The notes under the pieces are model-generated. The model was not told the DNA's origin. It did not search any database and saw nothing but the letters and a program-made list of their open reading frames with translations. The position numbers were made by a program, and so were the translations under genes. From assembly GCF_011801145.1 (NCBI RefSeq), contig NZ_CP046172.1:5580001-5644000 (forward strand): a stretch of DNA of 64,000 nt, given 5' to 3'. How positions within the stretch are numbered: position 1 is the first letter of the stretch; every line of letters begins with the position of its first letter. Below, piece by piece: positions 17,286 through 26,153 of the stretch. This DNA is from Nocardia arthritidis (lineage in GTDB: Bacteria; Actinomycetota; Actinomycetes; Mycobacteriales; Mycobacteriaceae).

Positions 17286-18695
17286 TCACGGCACGTGTGG
17301 TCTGCTTCCCGGTGCCTGGACCGGCTGCGCCTGCGGGCTGGCCGGAACGACCGGCGCCGGAAGCATGTCGGTCATGTCAGCCCTGGCCACTTCGAGTTGG
17401 ACGCCCGGGAAGGTCACGGGCTGGGCGGCGGCCTGGTCGAGCCGCAGCGCCGAGGTGAGGTCGCCGAAGGCGCGGCGGCGCCACGGTGAGATATTGGGTT
17501 CCGTTACGCCGGTGAACCATTCGAGGAAGCGCAGCACGGATGTGTGATCGAATCGTTCGGTCGCCACCCATCCCCCGGCCGTCCACGGGGATACGATGAC
17601 GCAGGGTACGCGGTAGCCGCCGCCGATCGGCAGATCCCCGACGAATTCGCCGGGTTCACCCGCCTGCGGCAGCGGCGGCACCACATGATCGAAGAGCCCG
17701 TCGTTCTCGTCGTAATTCAGGATGAATACGGTTTTCGCCCAGAGCTCCGGATCGGCGGCGATGGCATTGATCTTGTCGGCGATGAAGGCCGCGCCGTCGG
17801 CGGGCCGCCAGGCGGGATGTTCCGACGCGACCTCCGGCGGCATCAGCCAGGTTACGGTGGGCAGCGCGCCCGAGCAGACGTCGTTCTCGAAGGCGCCCGC
17901 GGGCGATGGCGCGACTGCCTTGCGGTACAGCGGCGAATCGGGCGCGGCCGCGCGGAACTGCTGGAAATCGGCCAGCACGTTGTACGGCTGACCGGCCTCG
18001 ACGTACACCTTCCAACTCACACCCGCCTGTTCCAGCCGCTCGGCGTAAGTCGTCCAGCCGTAACCGTTTTCGGGCACATCGTTGCTGATGATCGGACCGC
18101 CGCCCGCGCCGTCCGGATCGATCGTCCCCGTCATCCACATCAACCGGTTCGGCGCCGTCGGGCCGAGCACCGAGCAGTGGTAGGCGTCGCAGACGGTGAA
18201 CGCGTCGGCGAGCGCGAAATGGAAAGGGATGTCGGCTCTTTCGTAGTAGCTCATGACATAGGGACCGTTCGCGCCGTCGGCCGCGCGATGCGCGGGCAAC
18301 CACCGGTCCATCCTGCCGCCGTCGAGCGCGTCGTGCTGCACCGTCCAGGCGTGCGAGGTCGACGGGATCCGCTGCACGCTATTGCGATAGGTATCCAGAT
18401 GGAACGGCAGGGTGTATCCGTCCGGATTCTCCGCATCCGGTTGCCTGAATACCGACGACCCGTCCGGCAGCCGCGCCGCATCCGGATCGCCGAATCCGCG
18501 CACACCGGACAGCGTGCCGAAATAGTGGTCGAACGAACGGTTTTCCTGCATCAGCAGCACCACATGTTCGACCGGCCGCGGCGCGACCGGTTCGGCGAGC
18601 GCGCGACGGATATTGATCGGCATGGCCGCCAGCGCCGCCGCCGCGGTGGCGCCCTCGATGAAACGCCGACGGGTGAGCCCGATCTGGCCGTTCAT
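17286..18695 (-). CDS. Tat-exported phospholipase C/phosphoesterase
   Basis: A 469-residue enzyme of the bacterial phospholipase C/acid phosphatase family, related to mycobacterial PlcA-D. The N-terminus is a clear Tat signal (LTRRRFIEGATAAAALAAM). Family motifs are HVVLLMQENRSFDHYFG, with the ENRSFD metal and nucleophile region, and the later LNYDENDGLFDHVVPP with metal ligands. It should hydrolyse phospholipids or phosphomonoesters outside the membrane. There is a short proline-rich tail after residue 430. It is divergent from an AraC regulator, which may control it. Confidence 0.9.
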   Translation of the reverse strand: MNGQIGLTRRRFIEGATAAAALAAMPINIRRALAEPVAPRPVEHVVLLMQENRSFDHYFGTLSGVRGFGDPDAARLPDGSSVFRQPDAENPDGYTLPFHLDTYRNSVQRIPSTSHAWTVQHDALDGGRMDRWLPAHRAADGANGPYVMSYYERADIPFHFALADAFTVCDAYHCSVLGPTAPNRLMWMTGTIDPDGAGGGPIISNDVPENGYGWTTYAERLEQAGVSWKVYVEAGQPYNVLADFQQFRAAAPDSPLYRKAVAPSPAGAFENDVCSGALPTVTWLMPPEVASEHPAWRPADGAAFIADKINAIAADPELWAKTVFILNYDENDGLFDHVVPPLPQAGEPGEFVGDLPIGGGYRVPCVIVSPWTAGGWVATERFDHTSVLRFLEWFTGVTEPNISPWRRRAFGDLTSALRLDQAAAQPVTFPGVQLEVARADMTDMLPAPVVPASPQAQPVQAPGSRPHVP

Positions 18696-18802
18696 GAACG
18701 CTCCTCAGTCCATGCCCCCGGATATCCACCAATACCAGCACGATGCGTCGATGTCCTGAATCGCACGAAAATTCTTGGCACCACCGCACATAGGATGGGG
18801 CG

Positions 18803-19672
18803 ATGGGATCCACCGGGCCCGGATACGCCGATACGGGCCGGGCTGGCACCGCATGGGATGTCGCGCGACCGGCGCGACCTAGCCGGGTGCGTGGCATCGA
18901 TATGGGCGGATTCCGCGATCGGAATCGCGGGCCCGGCCCGATCGAGTTGCGGGTGATCCCGCATCCATCGGTCACCCTGGTGCTCGAATTCGGTGACGGC
19001 TCACTGGAATTGGACGTCACAGGCGGGCATGGGCGGGGCAGTTTCGTCGCGGGGCTGGCACCAACGGGTGTATGTGTCCGGGCGGAGCGCATCGAATGCG
19101 TCGAGGTGCGGCTGTCTCCGCTGGTCGCACGAAACGTATTCGGCGCGGCCCCGGACGGCTCCGTTGTCACCCTGGACGAGCTGTGGGGTCCGGACGCGGC
19201 GCGAATCCGGGAGCAACTCGGCGAATCTACTTCGTGGGATGAGCGTTTCGCGTTGACGGACGACCTCCTGACCCGACGAGCCGCGGTGTGCCCGTCCGTC
19301 GACCCCGAGGTGGCCTGGGCGTGGGAACGAATCATCGGCAGTCGCGGCCGGGTGCGGGTCGAGGTTCTGGCGGCCGAGATCGGTTGGAGCCGAGGGCGAC
19401 TGTGGTCCCGGTTCCGGTCGCAGATCGGCGTCCCGCCCAAATACGCCGCGAAACTGGTGCGTTTCGACAATGCCGCCCGCCGCCTGGCCGCGGGGCACGG
19501 CGCAGCCCAAGTCGCGGCGGAGTGCGGCTATGTCGATCAGTCCCATCTGCATCGAGAAGTCATGGCTTTCACTGGAAGGACACCGCGGACACTGGCCGTC
19601 GACGACGAGGCCGCCGCCGAACGCCTCGCCTTCGCGAATGAACAAACATTTGTACAAGATTCGCGACCGTGA
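18803..19672 (+). CDS. AraC-family transcriptional regulator
   Basis: A 289-residue regulator. The N-terminal two-thirds is a ligand-sensing part (ELRVIPHPSVTLVLEFGDG..). The C-terminal AraC DNA-binding domain has two HTH units, with LAAEIGWSRGRLWSRFRSQIGVPPKYAAKLVRFDNA and VAAECGYVDQSHLHREVMAFTGRTP. It is divergent from phospholipase C and 18 bp ahead of an SDR gene with which it is probably co-transcribed. The start could be later than 18803, since the first 30 residues are low-complexity. Confidence 0.88.
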   Translation: MGSTGPGYADTGRAGTAWDVARPARPSRVRGIDMGGFRDRNRGPGPIELRVIPHPSVTLVLEFGDGSLELDVTGGHGRGSFVAGLAPTGVCVRAERIECVEVRLSPLVARNVFGAAPDGSVVTLDELWGPDAARIREQLGESTSWDERFALTDDLLTRRAAVCPSVDPEVAWAWERIIGSRGRVRVEVLAAEIGWSRGRLWSRFRSQIGVPPKYAAKLVRFDNAARRLAAGHGAAQVAAECGYVDQSHLHREVMAFTGRTPRTLAVDDEAAAERLAFANEQTFVQDSRP

Positions 19673-19690
19673 GCACGCCACAGTGGGGTC

Positions 19691-20500
19691 ATGCGAGGCC
19701 ATGAACCCATGCGGGTGCGCGATGCGAAGATACTGATCACCGGGGCCACCGGCGGGCTCGGCCGGGAGCTGGCGACGGCCATGGCCGCGGGCGGAGGCGA
19801 GCTGATACTCACCGGACGCCGCGCCGACCTGTTGGAGCCGCTGGCGCGGACATTGGGCGGCAAGGCAATTCCCGCCGACCTGGCCGACCCGACAGAGGTC
19901 GAGCGGTTGCTGACCGCGGCGGGCGAGGTGGACATAGTTGTCGCAAATGCCGCGCTACCGGCGGGAGGTCTGCTGACAGACCGCTCGATCGATGAGATCG
20001 ACCGCGTGCTGGACGTGAACCTGCGCGCTCCGATCGTGATGGCGAAAGTGGCCGCACAGCGGATGGCCGCAAGGCGCCGAGGTCATCTGGTCTTCATTTC
20101 ATCGATATCGGGAAAAACCGCATCCGGGCACCTATCCCTTTACAACGCAACCAAATTCGGCATGCGCGGCTTCGCCCTCGCACTGCGCGAGGATATGCGG
20201 CCGCACAATGTCGGGGTCTCGACGGTTTTCCCCGGCTACATCCGCGACGCGGGCATGTTCGCCGATTCCGGCGCCACCCTGCCCCGCGGGGTCGGCACCC
20301 GCTCACCCCGAGATGTCGCGCACGCGACCATTCGGGCCATCGAGCGCAACCGCGCCGAAATCGACGTCGCCCCACTGGGTTTGCGCGCCATCGCCGTCCT
20401 CGGCAGCGCCGCGCCCAGCCTCTCCGCCGCGATCCAGCGCCGTCTCGGCGCCGAGGTGGTGAGCAGGCAACTCGCCGAAGGTCAGCGCGATAAACGCTGA
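19691..20500 (+). CDS. Short-chain dehydrogenase/reductase
   Basis: A 269-residue classical SDR: cofactor motif ITGATGGLG (TGxxxGxG type), NAG-equivalent ANAA, catalytic Ser in SSISG and the YxxxK pair in LYNATKFG. The Arg after the second strand (TGRRADLL) suggests NADP(H). The substrate is unknown. The ATG at 19709 preceded by GAGG is a possible alternative start, 6 codons in. It is likely co-expressed with the AraC regulator upstream. Confidence 0.87.
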   Translation: MRGHEPMRVRDAKILITGATGGLGRELATAMAAGGGELILTGRRADLLEPLARTLGGKAIPADLADPTEVERLLTAAGEVDIVVANAALPAGGLLTDRSIDEIDRVLDVNLRAPIVMAKVAAQRMAARRRGHLVFISSISGKTASGHLSLYNATKFGMRGFALALREDMRPHNVGVSTVFPGYIRDAGMFADSGATLPRGVGTRSPRDVAHATIRAIERNRAEIDVAPLGLRAIAVLGSAAPSLSAAIQRRLGAEVVSRQLAEGQRDKR

Positions 20501-20628
20501 CTGTGCCATGGATTTCCGCCCGTACGGTGGCGCGGAACCGACCGAGCGCAGTATCAAAAGAACCGCGTGCCATACCCGTCATCACCGGCGGCAGGCTCCG
20601 CTCACCGACTCTCGTTAAACTACCGACC

Positions 20629-21408
20629 ATGGACGGTGAACTGGCCTGTTGCATGGCCCTGGCCACTCACGCCACCGCATGGTTACGCAGTCGGCAGACC
20701 TCTCCCGCCGGGTTCGAATTGACGCACAGCACAATGCAGTTTGTCGGCTCGATCATCTTCGACGATGCCGCAGGCGTGGACGGCTGGATGCGACAGCTGG
20801 CAGCAGACGGGGTGGATCGGGTATGGCTCGCGGTCCCGAACCTGGATCCGCAGGACGAGCGCGGACTGGCCGCGCACAAGGCGGCCGCGTTCGCCGGCGG
20901 CGTCCAGCTCGGGCTGCTGACGACCGGTGCGGCCGGGAACCGGTTATGGCAGGCGCGCTGGCAAATCGGCGACCGTAACGCACCCGACCAGCGGATTTGG
21001 ACTGTCACCTATCGGTCGCAGCCGGTGACTTCCGGCCCCCTGCTACCCGATCTTCAGCAAGCTGCGCGATTCCTGAACCAGGCACTCCAGCATGCCGAGG
21101 AGTTCGCATCCCATAATGTGTTGCCGCCGTGGGATGGACTGTTCGCGCAGGCTCGCGGGCAATGGTCTGGCAGTGGTGAACCGCGCAATGTGGATCACCA
21201 GGACCTGTTCCCCGATGATCGGGGGCATGCCGACAGCCATCGCCTGGCATGTATGGCGCAGGCCGCCTGGGTATTCGGTGGTATGGGATCTTGGAACGAC
21301 CTCCAATTCGACGAACCCGATCGGCAACGTGAGTACGAGACCATCAGCCGGGATCTGTTCGCGGCGGTCATCCGCGCCTGTGTCGCCGCCGTCAACGCCG
21401 AGGCATAG
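20629..21408 (+). CDS. Conserved hypothetical protein
   Basis: A 259-residue protein of no family I recognise. I start it at the ATG at 20629; a TAAACT about 10 nt upstream could be a -10 box, making a leaderless or very short leader likely. The protein is soluble with no signal peptide (CCMALATHATAWLR near the N-terminus). It is Trp-rich in the second half (LPPWDGLF, AAWVFGGMGSWNDL), which hints at a compact alpha/beta fold. Base composition is slightly lower in GC than the flanks. Confidence 0.6.
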   Translation: MDGELACCMALATHATAWLRSRQTSPAGFELTHSTMQFVGSIIFDDAAGVDGWMRQLAADGVDRVWLAVPNLDPQDERGLAAHKAAAFAGGVQLGLLTTGAAGNRLWQARWQIGDRNAPDQRIWTVTYRSQPVTSGPLLPDLQQAARFLNQALQHAEEFASHNVLPPWDGLFAQARGQWSGSGEPRNVDHQDLFPDDRGHADSHRLACMAQAAWVFGGMGSWNDLQFDEPDRQREYETISRDLFAAVIRACVAAVNAEA

Positions 21409-21501
21409 CTGCTTCCCCGGCTGATCAAGGCGGGCGGTGTCGTGGCGCGCCATTCGCGGGTGTTGGCCGCCGGTAACAGGTTGTGCCGCTGGTGAATTCC
21501 G

Positions 21502-21530
21502 TTGACTCGCCGGATTGCCGACGATAGATT
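21502..21530 (+). promoter_or_regulatory. Promoter TTGACT-17-TAGATT
   Basis: A near-consensus -35 (TTGACT, 21502-21507) and -10 (TAGATT, 21525-21530) at exactly 17-bp spacing. Transcription would start at about 21537-21539, on the GTG start codon of the next gene. Confidence 0.6.
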
Positions 21531-21538
21531 TCGTACCC

Positions 21539-21979
21539 GTGTCTGATATCGCGCGACTTCCCGGTTTGACATTGGCCGATGCGGATCGGCTGGTGGCGGC
21601 GGCGCTCGCGGTCGGTGCGGAGCGCGGGTTTCCGCCGCTCGCGGTGGCCGTCATCGATGTTGCCGGAGAGGTGATCGCGCTGCGGCGCGCCGACGGCGGC
21701 ATGCCCATGACCAGCCGAATCGCCGTGGCCAAGGCGCGCACCGCACTGCTTACGCTGAGACCCTCCGGCCAACTCCAACTCCCGGGCGCGATCGTCGACG
21801 GCATTCAGCACCTCTACGGCGGCGACTACGTCCCGTACGCGGGTGGCGTGCTGGTCACCGATGGTGAGGTAATCCTCGGCGCCGCAGGCGCATCCGGCGC
21901 CCTCGCCGTCGAGGACGAGGAGGCCGTGCAGACGGCGGTGCTGCGCTGGCAAGCGGACCCCACCGGCGAACTCGGCTGA
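21539..21979 (+). CDS. GlcG/HbpS-family heme-binding-like protein (DUF336)
   Basis: A 146-residue GlcG/HbpS-family protein: LTLADADRLVAAALAVG, then PPLAVAVIDVAGEVIALRRADGG, then SRIAVAKARTA, with GGVLVTDGEVILGAAGASGA near the C-terminus. Members bind heme or accompany glycolate and diol pathways. No signal peptide is present. The GTG at 21539 lies where transcription should start, so the mRNA is probably leaderless; the ATG at 21515 would fall inside the promoter. Confidence 0.82.
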   Translation: MSDIARLPGLTLADADRLVAAALAVGAERGFPPLAVAVIDVAGEVIALRRADGGMPMTSRIAVAKARTALLTLRPSGQLQLPGAIVDGIQHLYGGDYVPYAGGVLVTDGEVILGAAGASGALAVEDEEAVQTAVLRWQADPTGELG

Positions 21980-22012
21980 TCCGAGGCGAATTTCGTTGCG
22001 GCTGTTCGCCTT

Positions 22013-22624
22013 TCATGGAGCAGCCGGGAACACCATCGTGCGCAGGATGTCGATCCACCAGTCGAGTGTGCGATCGCTCGCGGACGCGTCGAGTCCGGCG
22101 CTGCGGCGGAATTCACCGCCGAACAACGGTTCCAGCGCGACGGCCTGATGCAGTGCGGCCACCGTCACCTGGAGCGTCTCGCGCGATGGCGGCGTGAGCC
22201 CGACGGTCGCGCCGTGCTGCCGCGCCTGGGCGTGCAGCCGGTCCACCACCTCGTCGAGCAGCCCGCTGCCGGTATCCCGCCAGCCGGACCGGTACAGCGC
22301 GACCGCCAGATCGGCGTAACCGTCGGCGTACAGCGCGTACAACGCGTGCACCAGGTCGGCCGGGTCGATCGGACCGTCGGGCCACGCGCCGAGCACGGCG
22401 TGCAGTTGCGCCTTCAGCTTGGCCCCGCCGAAGCGCAGCAGCGCCTCCAACAATTGCTCACGGGTGCCGAAGTGGTGGTTGACCGCGGCATCGGACACCC
22501 CGATCTCGGCGGCCACCGCCCGCACTTGAACGGCGGCCGGACCGCCCGCGGCGAGCAGTCCGCTCGCCGCCTCGAGGATCATCCGCTTGGCCTCATCGGG
22601 ATTGCGTCGCACTCGGGTAGCCAC
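22013..22624 (-). CDS. TetR-family transcriptional regulator
   Basis: A 203-residue TetR repressor. The HTH (VRAVAAEIGVSDAAVNHHFGTREQLLEALL, about residues 34-63) follows a basic N-terminal arm. The C-terminal ligand domain carries no recognisable signature. The GTG start at 22624 is 10 bp from the first of two strong palindromes shared with the divergent hydrolase, which it presumably represses along with itself. Confidence 0.9.
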   Translation of the reverse strand: MATRVRRNPDEAKRMILEAASGLLAAGGPAAVQVRAVAAEIGVSDAAVNHHFGTREQLLEALLRFGGAKLKAQLHAVLGAWPDGPIDPADLVHALYALYADGYADLAVALYRSGWRDTGSGLLDEVVDRLHAQARQHGATVGLTPPSRETLQVTVAALHQAVALEPLFGGEFRRSAGLDASASDRTLDWWIDILRTMVFPAAP

Positions 22625-22634
22625 TCGCCAAGCT

Positions 22635-22686
22635 TACCTTGACCAATCAAGGTAGAAACCCTTACCTTGGAGACTCAAGGTAAGGG
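22635..22686. promoter_or_regulatory. Two TetR operators, TACCTTG-N6-CAAGGTA
   Basis: Site 1 (22635-22654) and site 2 (22663-22682) share the exact form TACCTTG-N6-CAAGGTA, with centres 28 bp apart. Site 2 extends to 11-bp arms, CCCTTACCTTG and CAAGGTAAGGG (22659-22686). Its right arm is also the ribosome-binding region of the hydrolase (AAGGGGG), so bound repressor would block transcription very near the start. Confidence 0.75.
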
Positions 22687-22693
22687 GGTACAT

Positions 22694-23572
22694 ATGCACC
22701 GACAATTCACGATTCCGGCGATGGTCGAACTGGCGACCAGCTTGGGCGTCGAGGTCGACGACCCGACACCGCCCACCGAATTCCACTTCTCCCGCGCCGA
22801 CTGCCGATTACACGGATTCGACTGGGGCGGAACGGGTTCCCCGGTCATCCTGCTGCACGGTGGCCGATTGACCGCGCACACATGGGATTTCGTCTGCCTC
22901 GGACTGCGCCGCGACGCGCGGCTGGTCGCGCTGGATCTGCGCGGGCACGGCGAGAGCGACTGGTCCGACGACTACCGCATCGCCACCATGGCGGCCGATG
23001 TCGCCGCGGCGGCCGACCATTTCGGCTTCGACCGGGTCCACTTGGTCGGCATGTCACTCGGCGCCCTGGTCGCGGCCGAGCTCGCCGCTTCGCGACCCGA
23101 CCTCGTCGAGCGGCTGGCGCTCATCGATGTCGCACCGGGCGTCGACTTCGAAAGCACCTGGCTGATGCGAACATTCGTGCTCGGCCTCAGCCCGGTGCAG
23201 GATCTCGACACCGTGGTCGGCGCCGCGATGCGAATCAATCCGAGCGCCGATCGCGCCGTCGTCACCTACCGGATGAGCACCCTGTTCTTCCGCGCACCCG
23301 ACGGCGACTGGGTGCCGAAGGCCGATCCGAGCACACCCGATTTTCCAGCCATTCTCGCGGCCGTCGAAGGGCTGCCCGCGCAATTGACCGATGCGCCGGT
23401 GCTATTGGTGCGCGGCGAACGCAGCAGGGTGGTCACCCAGACCACCGCCGAACGCCTCATCGCACGGCTTCCGTACGGAGAACTCGTCTCGATACCGAAT
23501 GCCGAGCACAACGTTCAGGAGGACAACCCGGCCGCATTGATCACCGCGCTGCGGGATTTCCTTACTCGCTGA
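22694..23572 (+). CDS. Alpha/beta hydrolase
   Basis: A 292-residue alpha/beta hydrolase. VILLHGGRLTAHTWDF holds the HGG oxyanion region; VALDLRGHGESDW, GMSLGA (nucleophile Ser) and AEHNVQED (catalytic His) complete the set. The acid lies in the DAPVLLVRGERSRVV segment, where the usual Asp may be replaced by Glu or Ser. It is controlled by the divergent TetR repressor through two palindromes. The substrate, perhaps an ester or lactone, is not evident. The start ATG has AAGGGGG 5 nt upstream. Confidence 0.87.
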   Translation: MHRQFTIPAMVELATSLGVEVDDPTPPTEFHFSRADCRLHGFDWGGTGSPVILLHGGRLTAHTWDFVCLGLRRDARLVALDLRGHGESDWSDDYRIATMAADVAAAADHFGFDRVHLVGMSLGALVAAELAASRPDLVERLALIDVAPGVDFESTWLMRTFVLGLSPVQDLDTVVGAAMRINPSADRAVVTYRMSTLFFRAPDGDWVPKADPSTPDFPAILAAVEGLPAQLTDAPVLLVRGERSRVVTQTTAERLIARLPYGELVSIPNAEHNVQEDNPAALITALRDFLTR

Positions 23573-23593
23573 GTCCCTGGCGGCAGCACACTC

Positions 23594-23622
23594 TTGCGTG
23601 TACGTATACGTCTACTTATAGT
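23594..23622 (+). promoter_or_regulatory. Promoter TTGCGT-17-TATAGT with ACGTATACGT palindrome in its spacer
   Basis: The -35 (23594-23599) and -10 (23617-23622) are 17 bp apart. A perfect 10-bp palindrome, ACGTATACGT (23602-23611), fills the spacer. A regulator bound there would block RNA polymerase at the P450 promoter. No cognate regulator is adjacent. Confidence 0.55.
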
Positions 23623-23672
23623 GAGACTGTCGCTTGAAGTGCCGAATATGTACTGCCGCAAGAGGAATCGCC

Positions 23673-24878
23673 ATGAGTGAACCCCTCCACACCGTCACGA
23701 CGATGCCGACTCAACGTCGGCCCGGCCACCCCTTCGACCCGCCCGCGGAGTTGATCGACGCCCGCAGGCACGGTCCCATCAGCCGCTACACCTTCCCCGG
23801 CGGCAGACCGGGCTGGCTGATCACCGGATACGACCTGGTGCGGGCGGTGCTGGCCGACTCGCGGTTCAGCTCGCGCAAGGAGCTCATGCTGCACCCGACC
23901 CTCGACTACTCGGGTTTCGAGATTCCGCCCGCGCCACCCGGCGAATTCCTCCTGATGGATGAGCCGAGGCACGGGCGCTATCGAAAACCGTTGGTGGGCA
24001 AGTTCACCGTACGTCGGATGCGAATGCTCGGCGAGCGCGTCGAACAGGTCACCGCGGATCATCTGGACGCCATGGAAAAGGCCGGTCCGCCAACGGATCT
24101 GGTGACCGCCTTTGCCAAACCCATTCCCGCCGTCATGATCTGTGAGCTACTGGGCGTGCCGTACCGGGATCGGGATCGCTTCCAGGATCAGGTCTACTCG
24201 TTCATGGGCGGGGAGACGAGCGACGAGGACATGGTCGTGGCCTACACCGCGGTCCAGCAATACCTCGCGGAGCTGGTGGCCGCCAAACGCGCGAACCCGA
24301 CCGACGACGTGCTCAGCGACCTCACCGACGGCGACCTGACCGACGAGGAGTTGCAGGGAATAGCCCTGGTTCTGCTCGCGGCCGGGCTCGACACCACCGC
24401 GAATATGTTGGCGCTGGGCACTTTCGCGCTGCTGCGCAACCCGGCACAGCTCGACGCGCTGCGCGCCGATCCGGCGCTCATCGACCGGGCCGTCGAGGAA
24501 CTGCTGCGGTATCTGAGCGTCGCCAAGACATTTCAGCGCACGGCGCTGGAGGACGTCGAGTTGGGCGGCACGACCATCGAGGCCGGGCAGGTGGTCATCC
24601 TGTCGATGAACACCGCCAATCGCGATCCCGAGCGCTTCGCCGAACCCGACGTGCTCGATCTCGGCAGGCAGGCCGTCGGGCATCTGGCCTTCGGCCACGG
24701 TATTCACCAGTGCCTCGGCCAGCAGCTCGCCCGCGTCGAGATGCGGGTCGCGTTCCCCGCGCTGCTAGACCGTTTCCCCGCGCTGCGCCTCGACGTGCCC
24801 GCCGAAAAGGTAAGCCTGCGACCGGAATCCGAGGATATCTACGGGGTGAGGAGCCTGCCGGTCACCTGGACGGTGTGA
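23673..24878 (+). CDS. Cytochrome P450
   Basis: A 401-residue soluble class I P450. It has the I-helix AGLDTT, the ExxR motif (EELLRY) and the heme loop FGHGIHQCLG, with the ligand at Cys347. AGAGGA lies 6 nt before the ATG at 23673. It is of the type that takes electrons from a ferredoxin, but none is encoded beside it. The substrate is unknown; alignment to the CYP105/CYP107-like actinomycete group would be my guess. It overlaps the 3' end of the convergent VOC gene by 17 bp. Confidence 0.93.
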   Translation: MSEPLHTVTTMPTQRRPGHPFDPPAELIDARRHGPISRYTFPGGRPGWLITGYDLVRAVLADSRFSSRKELMLHPTLDYSGFEIPPAPPGEFLLMDEPRHGRYRKPLVGKFTVRRMRMLGERVEQVTADHLDAMEKAGPPTDLVTAFAKPIPAVMICELLGVPYRDRDRFQDQVYSFMGGETSDEDMVVAYTAVQQYLAELVAAKRANPTDDVLSDLTDGDLTDEELQGIALVLLAAGLDTTANMLALGTFALLRNPAQLDALRADPALIDRAVEELLRYLSVAKTFQRTALEDVELGGTTIEAGQVVILSMNTANRDPERFAEPDVLDLGRQAVGHLAFGHGIHQCLGQQLARVEMRVAFPALLDRFPALRLDVPAEKVSLRPESEDIYGVRSLPVTWTV

Positions 24879-25266
24879 TTCGGTGCTCCACCGCGTCGAC
24901 CCGTCGCCGGAGCAGACAGAATTCGTTACCCTCCGGATCGGCGAGCACATGCCATGTTTCGGCGCCCGTCTGGCCGATGTCGACCTCGCGCGCACCCGCG
25001 GCGAGCAGCCGCGCCAATTCCGCGTCCTGATCACGGTCGGTGGGGCTGACGTCCAGGTGCAGCGGCAGCTTCCCGCGTCTCGGCTCGGCGCTGCGGCTCA
25101 ACACCAGCGTCGGCTGCGGCCCGCCGAAGCCGGTTCCGGGCGGGCCGATCTCCAGATCGTCACCCTCCCAACCGAGTTCGACGTAGCCGAGGACCTCGCA
25201 CCAGAATTCTCCCAACCGTTGCGGGTCGACGCAGTCGATGACGAGTTCGGTGATCCGGCAAGCCAT
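24862..25266 (-). CDS. VOC-family (glyoxalase-like) protein
   Basis: A 134-residue vicinal-oxygen-chelate protein with the repeated beta-alpha-beta fold: MACRITELVIDCVDPQRLGEFW at the start, LHLDVSP in the centre and ADPEGNEFCLL at the end. The His and Glu of these segments are possible metal ligands. It is of the glyoxalase-like subgroup common in actinomycetes, with unknown substrate. It is convergent with the P450 and overlaps its end. Confidence 0.85.
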   Translation of the reverse strand: MACRITELVIDCVDPQRLGEFWCEVLGYVELGWEGDDLEIGPPGTGFGGPQPTLVLSRSAEPRRGKLPLHLDVSPTDRDQDAELARLLAAGAREVDIGQTGAETWHVLADPEGNEFCLLRRRVDAVEHRITPSR

Positions 25267-25322
25267 GCGTGTGACCCTACGCGCGCATGGCTACCTCCAC
25301 ACGTCCTGAGGGGCAAAGCATT

Positions 25323-25658
25323 TCACGATGGTCGACGGACCATGGTCGCGTACCAGAACTGAACCGTGTGCCGCTCCGGCACGAAGGCGTCGTCCGCGGC
25401 GGCGGTCAGATCCTCGATATCCCAGCCGCTTCCGAACGCCTCGGTCAACTCCGCGCCGGAGATACCCTTGGTCCCCGGACCGCCGAAACCCGGCTGGTTG
25501 CGATCGCTGAAGCAGCGCAGATGCAGCAGCGCTCCCGGACGACAGGCACCGTACAGCACCGCCGCATAGCGGGAGCGGTCTTCGGGATACAGACTGTGGA
25601 AGCAGCCGATATCGAAGGCGTCACCCTGCGCCGCCTGGCCGCCGGACTGGGCGTCCAA
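25323..25658 (-). pseudogene. C-terminal remnant of a class I SAM methyltransferase
   Basis: The 111-codon frame encodes only the second half of a methyltransferase: FDIGCFHSLYPEDRSRYAAVLYG, CRPGALLHLRCFSDRN, and ELTEAFGSGWDIEDL. These match the post-motif-I part of small DUF-type methyltransferases. The SAM-binding motif I and N-terminal half are missing, and the upstream DNA gives no in-frame continuation. The frame is probably a decayed gene with an accidental TTG start. Confidence 0.55.
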
Positions 25659-26153
25659 GTGCCCTGCAACGGAATTCCGGCGCGGACGGATACGCCGAGG
25701 GACTCGGGTTCATCCTCGCGGGCATCCAGGTCCGGGCCGACCGCGAGACCCGAGCCGTCGAATGATCCCGTAGGCGCACAGGCACTTCCATACGGCACGA
25801 CAATTCCGATGCGGCGTGCGGCGATCAGCCCATGATCGTACGATCCGGCCGGGTCGTCCGCGCACCGGTCACCGAGTAAAGAATCGCCTAATTTCTGGGG
25901 AAAGCAACAGGTTCGGCGGCGTACGGCTCGACTTCGACTGCCGGACAAGCCGATATGTCATGGAATATACGTTTCCCCTTGGTACATAACACAACTGGGG
26001 ATAATAGACCGATTGGTCGCGGTGCTACGATTCTCGCGACGCTCGGAAAATCAACCGGGGATCGGGACCCGACACCGAGCGCACCGCGGGGACCCCGAAT
26101 GTCGTCCGGGTCTCCGGATTTCCCTTTCCATCAAGAGATATCGCGAGAAATCC
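25659..26153. other. Gene-free stretch with promoter of the DUF4360 gene
   Basis: About 495 bp without a convincing intact gene. The left part may be a decayed extension of the methyltransferase remnant. At 25979-26007 lies a plausible promoter for the downstream secreted protein: TTGGTA, 17 bp, TAATAG. That predicts a long leader of about 140 nt. Confidence 0.45.

Noticed and set aside
24862..24878. A frameshift where the P450 and VOC genes overlap
   Set aside because: Both proteins end naturally; the 17-bp overlap is an ordinary convergent overlap.
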